This document shows positions 1 to 7,930 of a DNA stretch of 64,000 bases, one piece after another. Source of the DNA: Stenotrophomonas lactitubi (GTDB lineage: Bacteria > Pseudomonadota > Gammaproteobacteria > Xanthomonadales > Xanthomonadaceae); assembly GCF_002803515.1 (NCBI RefSeq), contig NZ_PHQX01000001.1:3968001-4032000 (forward strand). The letters are read 5' to 3'. The translations under genes and the position numbers were made by a program. Every line of letters starts with the position of its first letter. Positions within the stretch are counted from its first letter, which is position 1. The notes under the pieces were generated by a model, which saw only the letters and a program-made list of their open reading frames with translations, made no database searches and was not told the origin of the DNA.

Positions 1-1045
1 GCGCTGGCACCGTCCACCGCTCGCGCAGGTAACGCAGGCGCGCCTGCTTGTTGGCTGCGCCGATGCGCTGGTGCAACGCGATGGCCTCGGGCAGCGCCAG
101 ATAGGCAGCGAAGTTGACCGTGCCGGTATGCACGCGGCTGCCCACGCGACCATCGTCGGTCTCGCCCATGTACGGATCCAGGTCGGCCACGCGCCCTTTG
201 CGTACGTACATCGCGCCCACGCCCACCGGTGCGCCGATCCACTTGTGCAGGTTGATGCCAACGAAATCGGCCCTCAGCTGCGGCACCGCGTAGTCGATCT
301 GGCCGAAGCCATGTGCGGCATCGACAATCACATCGATGCCGCGCGCACGCGCACGCTCGGCGATCTCAGCCACTGGCAGCACCAGCCCATGGCGGTGGCT
401 GACCTGGGTCAGCAACACCAGCTTCAGGCGCGGCAGGCGCGCGAACGCGTCATCGTAGGCCTGCAGGATCTGCTGATGGGTTGGCACCGCCGGCAGTGCG
501 ATGCGCTCGACCTGCACGCCACGATGCTGCTGCAGCCAGCGCATGGCGTTGATCATGCTGTCGTAGTCGACGTCGGCGTACAGCACCTGGTCGCCGGGCT
601 GCAGGCGGTTGTAGCCGCCGATCAACGCCAGCATCGCCTCGGTGGCGCCGCGGGTCAGCGCGATCTCGTCCGCACCGACACCGAGCATGTCAGCCACCTG
701 CCGATGCACCGCCATGTACTGCGCCGGGAACGCGCGGCGGCCGTACCAGGCGTTTCCACGATTCACTTCGGCGGTGTGCCGCTGGTAGCTGGCCAGCGTC
801 TCGCGGCCCATCGCGCCCCAGTAGCCATTCTCCAGGTGGTTCACTTCATCGGTGATGTCGAAGTGGCTGGCCACGGTTGCCCAGTAGCCTTCGTCGCGGG
901 CCAGCACGTCCGGCGCCACGGTCGTTGCGGGAATCTGCATGGGCCCAGCGTAACGCGCGGCGCCTGCGGCAGGCAGTGAAGACAACGCCGCAGCGGCCGG
1001 CAACAGCGCACCCGCACGCAGCAGGGAACGACGGCGGCTGTCCAT
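1..1045 (-). CDS. Tat-exported PLP-dependent enzyme, class V aminotransferase fold (PvdN / isopenicillin-N epimerase-like), 3' end cut by window edge
   Basis: The visible part is 348 residues; the C-terminus is beyond the left edge. It begins MDSRRRSLLR followed by an Ala/Leu-rich stretch, a twin-arginine type signal, so the folded enzyme with its cofactor is expected in the periplasm. Family landmarks are DAAHGFGQID (Asp242, cofactor pyridine nitrogen) and INLHKWIGAP (Lys268, the expected PLP Schiff-base lysine). Class V enzymes of this type include isopenicillin-N epimerase and the periplasmic pyoverdine-tailoring enzyme PvdN. The start codon shares one base with the stop of the upstream TonB-dependent receptor (TGATG), so the two are translationally coupled and probably handle the same ligand. 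The substrate is unknown. No siderophore synthesis genes are visible nearby. Confidence 0.85.
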   Translation of the reverse strand, partial: MDSRRRSLLRAGALLPAAAALSSLPAAGAARYAGPMQIPATTVAPDVLARDEGYWATVASHFDITDEVNHLENGYWGAMGRETLASYQRHTAEVNRGNAWYGRRAFPAQYMAVHRQVADMLGVGADEIALTRGATEAMLALIGGYNRLQPGDQVLYADVDYDSMINAMRWLQQHRGVQVERIALPAVPTHQQILQAYDDAFARLPRLKLVLLTQVSHRHGLVLPVAEIAERARARGIDVIVDAAHGFGQIDYAVPQLRADFVGINLHKWIGAPVGVGAMYVRKGRVADLDPYMGETDDGRVGSRVHTGTVNFAAYLALPEAIALHQRIGAANKQARLRYLRERWTVPA

Positions 1046-3471
1046 CAGAAGGTCAGCCGGTACTGCGCGTACACATTGGCGCCGTCGGTGTCATACGGCG
1101 CGTTGCGCGAATAGATCAGGCCACGGCTGGCCTGGAAGGTGGCTTCATCCGGGTAGCGGTCGAACACGTTGTCGGCACCCACGCGCAGGCTGTGGTGTTC
1201 GTTGATGCGATAGCCCACCGCCAGGTCCAGGAAGGTCATCGCACCGAACTGCTGGTAGATATCGCCCGCTGCGTTGCCGGTGGAGTCGGTCCACTTGCCG
1301 TAGTAGCGCACGCGCGCCATCAACGACCACGCGCCGACGTCCCAGTTGCCGGTGAAGCTGCCCTTGTGCTCGGGCAGGCGGTCTTCGAACAGCACGCGCT
1401 GGGTCTCGTTGGTCGCCACCGAGGTGCTGCCGTTGTCGACGCGGGTCTGGTTGTAGTTGTAAGCCAGGGTCAGCGTCATGCGCCCGGCGCCGAGATCGCG
1501 CAGGTAGTTGCCGACCACGTCCACGCCGGTGGTGGTGGTGTCGAAATCGTTGGTGAAGTAGTTCACCGAGGTATAGCCCAGCGGGTTGGGCGTGCCGGCC
1601 GGAATGGCGAAGCTGGCCGACTGGCTGAAGCGGTCGCTGAGCTGGATGCGGTAGACATCCACCGAACCGGACAGGCCCATGTCGGTGCGCCAGGTCAGGC
1701 CCAGCGAGGCAGTGCGCGATTCTTCCGGGGTCAGCGGCTTGGCGCCCAGCAGCTGCGCCAACGGATCGCTGGGCGACAGGCGGCCGCTGGTAAAGATCTG
1801 CAGCGTGCGCGTATCCAGCCCCTGGGTGGTGCTGGTGGTGTTGAGCTGGGCCGGGGTGGGCGCGCGGAAGCCGGTGGACAGGGTGCCACGCAGGGCCACG
1901 TCCGGGGTGATCGCAAAGCGCGCCGACAACTTGCCGTCCACCGTGCTGCCGAAGCTGGAGAAGTCTTCATAGCGACCGGCCGCGCCGATGCTCCAGCGCT
2001 CGCCCAGCGGCACTTCCATGTCCACGTAGGCGGCCTTGCTGCGCTGGCTCCACTGCCCGGCCTGGCTGGCCGAAAAACCCGGCGCGCCGTTGGAATTCGC
2101 TTCCAGACCCGCCGCCGCACCACGGCCCACCGCATACGAGGCAGGGTCACCGGCGCGCACCTGGTAGGTTTCCTGGCGGAACTCGGCACCGAAGGCGACA
2201 TTGATCGGCTTCGACAGCGCGGCCACGTCCCATTCGTAGTTGAAGTCCGCATTGGCATTCTTCTCGGTCTGGGTCAGGCGACCGAGATCGAATGCGGTCG
2301 GACTGTTGGGACCCAGCGATGCGTTGATCGAATTCTTCAGGCTGTAGTCGATTGCGTTGCGGCCATACGAGGCGCTCAGGTCCCAGCGCAGCTTGGGGGT
2401 GATCTCACCGCGCAGGCCAGCGACCAGCTGCAGGTCGTTCTGCGTGTTGCCGTACTGCGGGCTGAAGCCTACCGGATACAGCGAGCGCAGGTTCCAGCCC
2501 GGGAAGATGCTGGTCGTACGGTACGCGCCAGTGGTGGTATCCGGGTTGCGCCAATTGAAATCGCTGACGCCATCGCTGTGGCTGTACAGGCCGAAGGCAT
2601 ACAGCTCCAGGGTGTCGCTGGCATTGGCCTTCAGGTTGAAGCCCACGCGGCGGCTTTCCAGCTCCGGCTGGCCCCAGCGCTGCACCGGATTGGGCACGTC
2701 CAGCTCCGGATGCGCGGCCTGGAAGGCAATGGCGTCGGGACGCTGGCGGGTGCGCGAGGTGGCGTCGGAGTTGGACGGTTCGGCGAACAGGGCCAGGCTG
2801 CCGTAGTCCCCCAACGCCCAGCCGGTGCGCGCACTGAAGTCACGCGAGGCACCATCGCCTTGGGCGTACTGCGAATAGCCGGCGGTGATCTCGGTGCCCG
2901 GGCTGTCTTCCAGAATGATGTTGATGACGCCGGCGATGGCATCCGAACCGTACTGCGCCGACGCACCATCGCGCAGCACTTCGATGCGCTTGATGGCACT
3001 GGTCGGGATCTGCGCCAGGTCGGCGGCCTGTGCGCCGCGGTTGCCGAGCAGCGCACTGCGATGGAAGCGGCGGCCGTTGACCAGCACCAGCGTCTGGTCC
3101 GGCGACAGGCCACGCAGCGTGGCCGGGCGCACGAACACCTGGCCATCGGCCATCGGCAGGCGCTGCACCACGAACGACGGCACCAGCTGCGCCAGCACGT
3201 CCTTCAGGTCGGTGGAGTCGACCGACTGGATGTCCTGCTTGGTGAACACGTCCACCGGCGCCAGGGTTTCAAACTGGGTGCGGTTGGAGGCCCGGGTACC
3301 GGTGACCAGCATCGCGTCGAGCTGGGTAGGCGCGGTGTGGCTGCCGCTGCTGCTGGTGTCCGCCGTTCCGGCATCTGCCGCGATCGCGCCTCCTGCGCTG
3401 ACCAGACCAAGGGCGAGGAGGATGGAACGCGACAGCTTCGAACGATGCACGGCGGAACTCCGGGAAGGCAC
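1045..3471 (-). CDS. TonB-dependent outer-membrane receptor
   Basis: This 808-residue outer-membrane beta-barrel would import a ligand with energy from TonB. A signal peptide covers about residues 1-32 (LALGLVSAGGAIAA). A TonB-box-like segment DAMLVTG follows, then a plug domain (about 60-190) with VLVNGRRFH and RDGASAQYGSDAIAGVINI, both typical of the plug. The remainder is barrel, ending in the aromatic signature QYRLTF that is needed for outer-membrane insertion. The stop codon overlaps the start of the Tat-exported PLP enzyme, which suggests that the receptor ligand is modified in the periplasm. The general class is certain. The ligand (siderophore, cobalamin or other organic compound) cannot be read from sequence. 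Confidence 0.93.
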   Translation of the reverse strand: MPSRSSAVHRSKLSRSILLALGLVSAGGAIAADAGTADTSSSGSHTAPTQLDAMLVTGTRASNRTQFETLAPVDVFTKQDIQSVDSTDLKDVLAQLVPSFVVQRLPMADGQVFVRPATLRGLSPDQTLVLVNGRRFHRSALLGNRGAQAADLAQIPTSAIKRIEVLRDGASAQYGSDAIAGVINIILEDSPGTEITAGYSQYAQGDGASRDFSARTGWALGDYGSLALFAEPSNSDATSRTRQRPDAIAFQAAHPELDVPNPVQRWGQPELESRRVGFNLKANASDTLELYAFGLYSHSDGVSDFNWRNPDTTTGAYRTTSIFPGWNLRSLYPVGFSPQYGNTQNDLQLVAGLRGEITPKLRWDLSASYGRNAIDYSLKNSINASLGPNSPTAFDLGRLTQTEKNANADFNYEWDVAALSKPINVAFGAEFRQETYQVRAGDPASYAVGRGAAAGLEANSNGAPGFSASQAGQWSQRSKAAYVDMEVPLGERWSIGAAGRYEDFSSFGSTVDGKLSARFAITPDVALRGTLSTGFRAPTPAQLNTTSTTQGLDTRTLQIFTSGRLSPSDPLAQLLGAKPLTPEESRTASLGLTWRTDMGLSGSVDVYRIQLSDRFSQSASFAIPAGTPNPLGYTSVNYFTNDFDTTTTGVDVVGNYLRDLGAGRMTLTLAYNYNQTRVDNGSTSVATNETQRVLFEDRLPEHKGSFTGNWDVGAWSLMARVRYYGKWTDSTGNAAGDIYQQFGAMTFLDLAVGYRINEHHSLRVGADNVFDRYPDEATFQASRGLIYSRNAPYDTDGANVYAQYRLTF

Positions 3472-3802
3472 GACAGGGCCAGGTGGGACCTGGACAAGGC
3501 GCGCAGTCTCGGGCTGCGATGTGAAGCAGCGATGACGTGGAGACGACAGTTGCAGCGGTTACGGTGCGGGTGCCGCCCGTACCGGGCTTGTGCTACCCGG
3601 CAGCGTCGTCGTCGAAGCCGAAGCTGGCTGGCCGCGCCGTCCGCAACGGGATGAACAGTGCGAGCGCGAAGACCACCAGGAAGGGGGCGGGGAGAGCTGC
3701 CGCTACCACGGCAAACGCAAAGCCCCGCCACCGCAAGAACTGCTAAGCGCCCCACCCCGTCGATCCGTTACGCTGCCCGGCATTCGAACAAGGAACAGCG
3801 CG
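3472..3802. other. Divergent intergenic region between the receptor and the AraC gene
   Basis: These 330 bases hold the divergent promoters of the leftward receptor and rightward AraC gene, but I see no convincing operator. On the minus strand a 47-codon open frame (3593-3736) starts only at TTG, lacks a ribosome binding site, and encodes one hydrophobic stretch followed by a DDD-containing tail. It could be a small membrane protein or a gene remnant; I do not call it as a gene. Confidence 0.4.
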
Positions 3803-4630
3803 ATGAGCGCGGCAGGCAAAGCGTTGTGGTACATCGAAAGCCATGCTGACAAGCCGCTGGCGCTGGCCGACATCGCGGCAGCCGCCGGGCTGTCGCCGTT
3901 CCACCTGTCGCGCCTGTTCCAGGCCCGCACCGGTACGTCGGTGGTGCGCTACCTGCGTGGACGCCGCCTGACCGCTGCTGCACAGCAGCTGGCCAACGGT
4001 GCCGGCGACATCCTGCAGGTAGCGCTGGCGGCGGGCTACAGCACGCATGCCGCGTTCACCCGTGCCTTCTGCGAGCAGTTCGGGCAGACCCCGGAGCGCG
4101 TGCGCGAGCAGGGCCTGCAGGAACTGGTACTGGTGCACGCGATCCGCCTCGACGATGCACCACAGGCCTGCAGCGAAGTGCCCAGGCTGATCGACTGCAC
4201 GCCCTTCCGGGTAGCCGGCATCGGCATGCGCCACACCCGCAACAGTGGCGGTGCGATTCCCGGGCAATGGGCGCAGCTCAATCGCGAATGGCCAACGCCG
4301 GCACCGGTCAGTTTCGGTGTGTGCTGCAACAGTGACGACGATGGCGGCTTCGACTACATCGCAGCGCTGCCGGTGAACGCACTGCCATCGGTACCGGCAC
4401 ACTGGCAGCGGGTGGATGTGCCTGCGCGCCGTTACCTGGTGGCGTGGCATGGCGGCCATATCTCCACCATCCGCTCGACCTGGTTCTGGCTGCTGGACCA
4501 GTATCTGCCCGCCAACCACCTCAACCTGGCCAACGCGCCGGACCTTGAACGCTACGACACCCGCTTCGACGAGCACAGCGGCCACGGTGGCGTGGAAATC
4601 TGGCTGCCGGTCGATCAACGCACTGCCTGA
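3803..4630 (+). CDS. AraC-family transcriptional regulator with GyrI-like effector domain
   Basis: The 275-residue protein has an N-terminal AraC-type double helix-turn-helix (about 1-105), with LADIAAAAGLSPFHLSRLF as the first HTH and AGYSTHAAFTRAFCEQFG as the second. After a short linker comes a GyrI-like small-molecule-binding domain (about 125-275), as in Rob and SoxS-related regulators that sense amphipathic compounds. The reading frame is open further upstream, but the ATG at 3803 follows AGGAA at good spacing and begins directly at the conserved domain. The gene ends 16 bases before the secreted hydrolase gene, so the two probably form an operon. The effector is unknown. Confidence 0.88.
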   Translation: MSAAGKALWYIESHADKPLALADIAAAAGLSPFHLSRLFQARTGTSVVRYLRGRRLTAAAQQLANGAGDILQVALAAGYSTHAAFTRAFCEQFGQTPERVREQGLQELVLVHAIRLDDAPQACSEVPRLIDCTPFRVAGIGMRHTRNSGGAIPGQWAQLNREWPTPAPVSFGVCCNSDDDGGFDYIAALPVNALPSVPAHWQRVDVPARRYLVAWHGGHISTIRSTWFWLLDQYLPANHLNLANAPDLERYDTRFDEHSGHGGVEIWLPVDQRTA

Positions 4631-4646
4631 CCCGGAGAGACTGACG

Positions 4647-5726
4647 ATGCATGCGACGCGATGGATCCTGGCCCTGCTGTTGGCTTCGCTGGCGCCGATG
4701 GCGATGGCGGCGACTCCCCTCATCGCCGGTGAACGCCACGGTGTGACAACGCTGGAAAGCGCGGCGATACGCGATGGCGTGCACCGCGATGTGCTGCGCT
4801 TCACCCTGTGGTACCCAGCAAGCCCAGGCAGCGACGAGACGCCGCTCACCATCGGGCCAGCGGATGCGCCACTGTTCGAAGTGGGGCGCGCCGCCAAGGA
4901 CGCCCCCATTGCCGGCGCGCGCCTGCCGACCCTGTTGCTGTCGCATGGCAATGGCGGCACCGCGCGCATGATGGGGTGGCTGGGCACCGCGCTGGCACGC
5001 GCCGGCTACCTGGTGATCGCCGTGGACCACCCGGGCAACAACGGCGCCGATGAGATGACGCTGGCCGGCAGCGTGCTGACCTGGCTGCGCGCCGACGACC
5101 TGAAGGCCGCGCTGGCCGCGGTAAAAGCCGACCCGCAACTGGGGCCACACATTGATGCGTCGCGGCTGGGCGTGATCGGCTATTCCGCCGGTGGCTTCAC
5201 CGCACTGCTGAGCGCTGGCGCACGGCCGGACATGACGCGGCTGCTGGCGTTCTGCCGGGCGCACCCGGACGACGGCGTGTGCAGACCGCAGCAGGAAGCG
5301 GCCACACATACGATGGAGGCGCGTCTTGCTGCAGCAGCATCGCCGCAACTGCAGCCCTACGTGCAACACGCACAGGATGATCGTTCGATTCCCGGTGTCC
5401 GCGCCGTGTTCGTGCTGGCGCCGGCCATCGTGCAGGCATTCACACCGGAGCAGCTGAAGGCGCTGCAGCAGCCGGTGGCGATCGTGCTGGGCTCTGCCGA
5501 CGAGGTGGCGCCACCAGCGACCAACGGTGATGTGGCGGCGGCGCTGATTCCGAAAGCAACACTGCACGCGTTGCCAGGTGTCGGCCACTACGATTTCCTG
5601 TCCGGGTGCACGCCGCTGGCGAAGAAGCGGCTGCAGGCGCTGTGTGTGACTGCGGTACCGAAGGAACAGACGCATGCCGTGGTGGTGGAAGACGCGGTGC
5701 GCTTCTTCGGTGAGGCACTGCGGTAG
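4647..5726 (+). CDS. Secreted alpha/beta-hydrolase (dienelactone hydrolase / PAF-acetylhydrolase-like)
   Basis: The predicted product is a 359-residue exported serine hydrolase. A signal peptide occupies the first 22 residues (ILALLLASLAPMAMAA). The catalytic triad can be read as Ser in GYSAGG, Asp in LGSADEVAPP and His in GVGHYDFL. LLLSHGNGG forms the oxyanion region. A Cys pair in CRAHPDDGVC suggests an oxidising compartment. It is preceded by GGAGAG 7 bases before the ATG and lies immediately downstream of the AraC/GyrI regulator, which probably controls it. The substrate is not determined; family members cleave esters, lactones or lipids. Confidence 0.85.
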   Translation: MHATRWILALLLASLAPMAMAATPLIAGERHGVTTLESAAIRDGVHRDVLRFTLWYPASPGSDETPLTIGPADAPLFEVGRAAKDAPIAGARLPTLLLSHGNGGTARMMGWLGTALARAGYLVIAVDHPGNNGADEMTLAGSVLTWLRADDLKAALAAVKADPQLGPHIDASRLGVIGYSAGGFTALLSAGARPDMTRLLAFCRAHPDDGVCRPQQEAATHTMEARLAAAASPQLQPYVQHAQDDRSIPGVRAVFVLAPAIVQAFTPEQLKALQQPVAIVLGSADEVAPPATNGDVAAALIPKATLHALPGVGHYDFLSGCTPLAKKRLQALCVTAVPKEQTHAVVVEDAVRFFGEALR

Positions 5727-5753
5727 AAGCTGTCGAGCACGGCTCGACGCTGC
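5723..5753 (+). repeat. SMAG/REP-like extragenic palindrome
   Basis: GTAG head, then GTCGAGC (5732-5738) and GCTCGAC (5742-5748) as a 7-bp stem. The GTAG overlaps the TAG stop of the hydrolase gene, so the repeat lies at the 3' end of that transcript. Confidence 0.7.
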
Positions 5754-5844
5754 GGCTGGCAGTAACGATTCGTTGCGCAGGTGATGACGCGACGCGAAGG
5801 TGCGCGGGACTACACTGCACCCAGCGTTACACGGAGGATCGACC

Positions 5845-6516
5845 ATGCGCCTGCTGCACCTCACCCTGCCGGTATCCGACGTCACCCGCGTTGCCGCCTG
5901 GTTCCGCGACGTGCTGCAACTGGAGGTGGCCGGTGACCAGGTCCGCATCGGCTGGAGCACGATCCAGCTGCAACCTGCGGGCGACCACGCGGTCGGCGGC
6001 GTGCACCTGGCCTTCAATGTGCCGGACAACCGCTTCGCCGATGCCATGACCTGGCTGCGTGTACGCACGCCCTTTCAACGCAACCCCGAAGGCCTCGATT
6101 ACTTCGCTCTGGAAAGCAGCTGGCAATCGCAGTCGGTGTATTTCACCGGTCCAGATGGCCTGATCCTGGAACTGATCGGCCGCAGGCGCTTGCCGGCCAG
6201 TGACCGCAGCGGTGCCTTCCATGGCAGCGAACTGACCTGCCTGAGCGAGGTCGGCCTGCCCAGCCACGATGTCGATGCGGTGCGCGAACAGTCCAGCCAG
6301 TGCTTCGGCCTGCAACCGATCAGCCCGCCGTCGCCACAGTTCGCGCCGATGGGCGATGACGAGGGGCTGCTGATCGTGGTTGCCGCTGATCGCCGTTGGT
6401 TCCCCGAACAGAAGGACCTGCCCAACGCGCAGGGACTGCAGCTGCAGGTGAGCGAAGTGAGCGGCAGCGGCGAACTGCACGATGCCGCGCTGGGCTGGCG
6501 GGTGCAGGCGGCCTGA
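5845..6516 (+). CDS. VOC (glyoxalase/bleomycin-resistance fold) family protein
   Basis: This 223-residue protein is built from the beta-alpha-beta-beta-beta units of the vicinal oxygen chelate superfamily. The first unit runs from LLHLTLPVSDVTRVAAWFRD to the typical closing strand VYFTGPDGLILELIGRR (about residue 110). A second, weaker unit begins near TCLSEVGLPSHDVDAVREQ. GGAGGATC precedes the ATG. His5 and the Glu of LILELIG sit where family members bind a metal. The second half lacks an obvious metal set, so the enzyme activity, if any, is unpredictable. It may be a dioxygenase, lyase or binding protein. It converges with the TPM-domain gene; the two stops are only a base apart. Confidence 0.8.
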   Translation: MRLLHLTLPVSDVTRVAAWFRDVLQLEVAGDQVRIGWSTIQLQPAGDHAVGGVHLAFNVPDNRFADAMTWLRVRTPFQRNPEGLDYFALESSWQSQSVYFTGPDGLILELIGRRRLPASDRSGAFHGSELTCLSEVGLPSHDVDAVREQSSQCFGLQPISPPSPQFAPMGDDEGLLIVVAADRRWFPEQKDLPNAQGLQLQVSEVSGSGELHDAALGWRVQAA

Positions 6517-6517
6517 G

Positions 6518-7930
6518 CTACCAGCTGCCCGAGGCGCCTCCGCCGCCGCTGCGGCCACCACCACCGGACCAGTCGCTGGAACTGCTCGAGGACGAACTGG
6601 ACGACGAAGTGCTGGAGGAGGAACGGTAGCCTCGGGACGAACCGCGGCCGCCGCGGGCTTTCTCGCCGGGCAGCAGGGTGAACACCCAGATGAAGTACAG
6701 GAACAGCGTGCCCACGCTGGACACGATCGTCGCCAGCACGCGGGCGTTCTCGTCGCCGGCACGGTCGATGGCCAGCAGTGCGCCCAGCGCATATCCAGCG
6801 GTCAGCAGCACCAGCACCACCAAACGGATGGCGAAGCTGTTGCGGTTCTTCCGCCAGCGCGCGCGACCGGCCTGCACCAGGAAGAACACCAGCATGGCAA
6901 CGATACCGACCGCCAGGTTCAGCAGCGTGTGCAGCGCAAGGCTGGGTGGCAACTGGCCACGCACCAGCATCACCGCGAAGAAGCCGGTGCTGACGGCGAG
7001 CATGCCGTACAGCACGATGCGCACGCCACGGCTGCGTCGCCAGCACCAACCCAGCAGGGTCGCCACCAGTACAGCGGGCACCGTCACGAAGAACAGCGCC
7101 GGCAGCACGTGGCGCGGCAACAGCAGCGTCGCAGACAGCAGCCCCGCAGTAATCACCGCCGTCACCAGCAGCGGCCGGCCCCAGGCAGGCAATGTCGGCC
7201 ACGTCGGCCTGGGCACCGCCGCATTGGCTGCCAGTGCCTTGCGCCGCCGCTCGCGGCGGTTACCGGTGAACTCGGCTTCGGTCCTGGTCGCCAGCAGACG
7301 CGGTGGCGATCGCCATAGACCGGCGAGGAAGCCCGCCAGCAACGTCAGGGCAACAACCGAATCCCCGGTGCGCCAATCTGGCGGCAACACGTTGCGTGCC
7401 AATGAATCGTCCCAGGGTGGCAGTTCCTCACCATCGACCAGCGCCACCAGCACCGCGGTGCCGTCCAGCACGCCCTGGTCCAGGTCTCCCTCGCGCAGGC
7501 GCGGCACGATCGCCTTGTCGATGATGCGCGCGGCATAGGCATCGGGGATGGTGCCTTCCAGGCCATAACCGGTCTGGATGCGTACGCGACGATCCTGCAC
7601 CGCCACCAGCAGCAGCACGCCATCATCGATACCGGCGCGGCCCAGCTGCCATTGGTCGAAGACGCGCTGCGCATAGGCTTCGATACCTTCCTCGCCAACG
7701 CTGGGTACCACCAGCACCTGCAGCTGCGCGCCCTTGCGTGCCTGCAGCTGCAAGGCCTGCTCACGCAGCGTGGTGCGGGCGCTGGCCGACAGTGCATCTG
7801 CGGTGTCCACCACCGGGTCATTCAACGCAGGGATCGGGGCTGCCGCCAACGCCAGCAGCGGCAGCAGGCAGAGCAGCAGCGCAAGCCACGCCCTCGGCCT
7901 GGCAACGTGCGCCTGCTGTACGCGGCTCAT
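6518..7930 (-). CDS. TPM-domain membrane protein (YgcG family)
   Basis: The 470-residue protein has an N-terminal signal or anchor (LALLLCLLPLLALAAA). A TPM domain (about 35-165) follows, with PVVDTADALSASARTTL and the GIDDGVLLLVAVQDRRVRI core. Several membrane segments lie between about 225 and 400. The C-terminal tail is made of Ser runs followed by Gly-rich SGGGGRSGGGGASG, a typical low-complexity end of this family. The domain in relatives has phosphatase-like folds and is found in envelope or photosystem-repair proteins; here the role is unknown. Its start overlaps the stop of the upstream M3 peptidase gene by four bases (ATGA), so they are co-translated. Confidence 0.85.
   Translation of the reverse strand: MSRVQQAHVARPRAWLALLLCLLPLLALAAAPIPALNDPVVDTADALSASARTTLREQALQLQARKGAQLQVLVVPSVGEEGIEAYAQRVFDQWQLGRAGIDDGVLLLVAVQDRRVRIQTGYGLEGTIPDAYAARIIDKAIVPRLREGDLDQGVLDGTAVLVALVDGEELPPWDDSLARNVLPPDWRTGDSVVALTLLAGFLAGLWRSPPRLLATRTEAEFTGNRRERRRKALAANAAVPRPTWPTLPAWGRPLLVTAVITAGLLSATLLLPRHVLPALFFVTVPAVLVATLLGWCWRRSRGVRIVLYGMLAVSTGFFAVMLVRGQLPPSLALHTLLNLAVGIVAMLVFFLVQAGRARWRKNRNSFAIRLVVLVLLTAGYALGALLAIDRAGDENARVLATIVSSVGTLFLYFIWVFTLLPGEKARGGRGSSRGYRSSSSTSSSSSSSSSSSDWSGGGGRSGGGGASGSW

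Noticed and set aside
877..3654. Long plus-strand open frame of over 900 codons opposite the TonB receptor
   Set aside because: It is antisense to a receptor with clear plug and barrel signatures; the product is a low-complexity His/Arg/Gln/Val text without domains, as usual for antisense frames in high-GC DNA.
3593..3736. 47-codon minus-strand frame with one hydrophobic stretch
   Set aside because: Only TTG is available as start and there is no ribosome binding site; kept as a comment in the intergenic entry.
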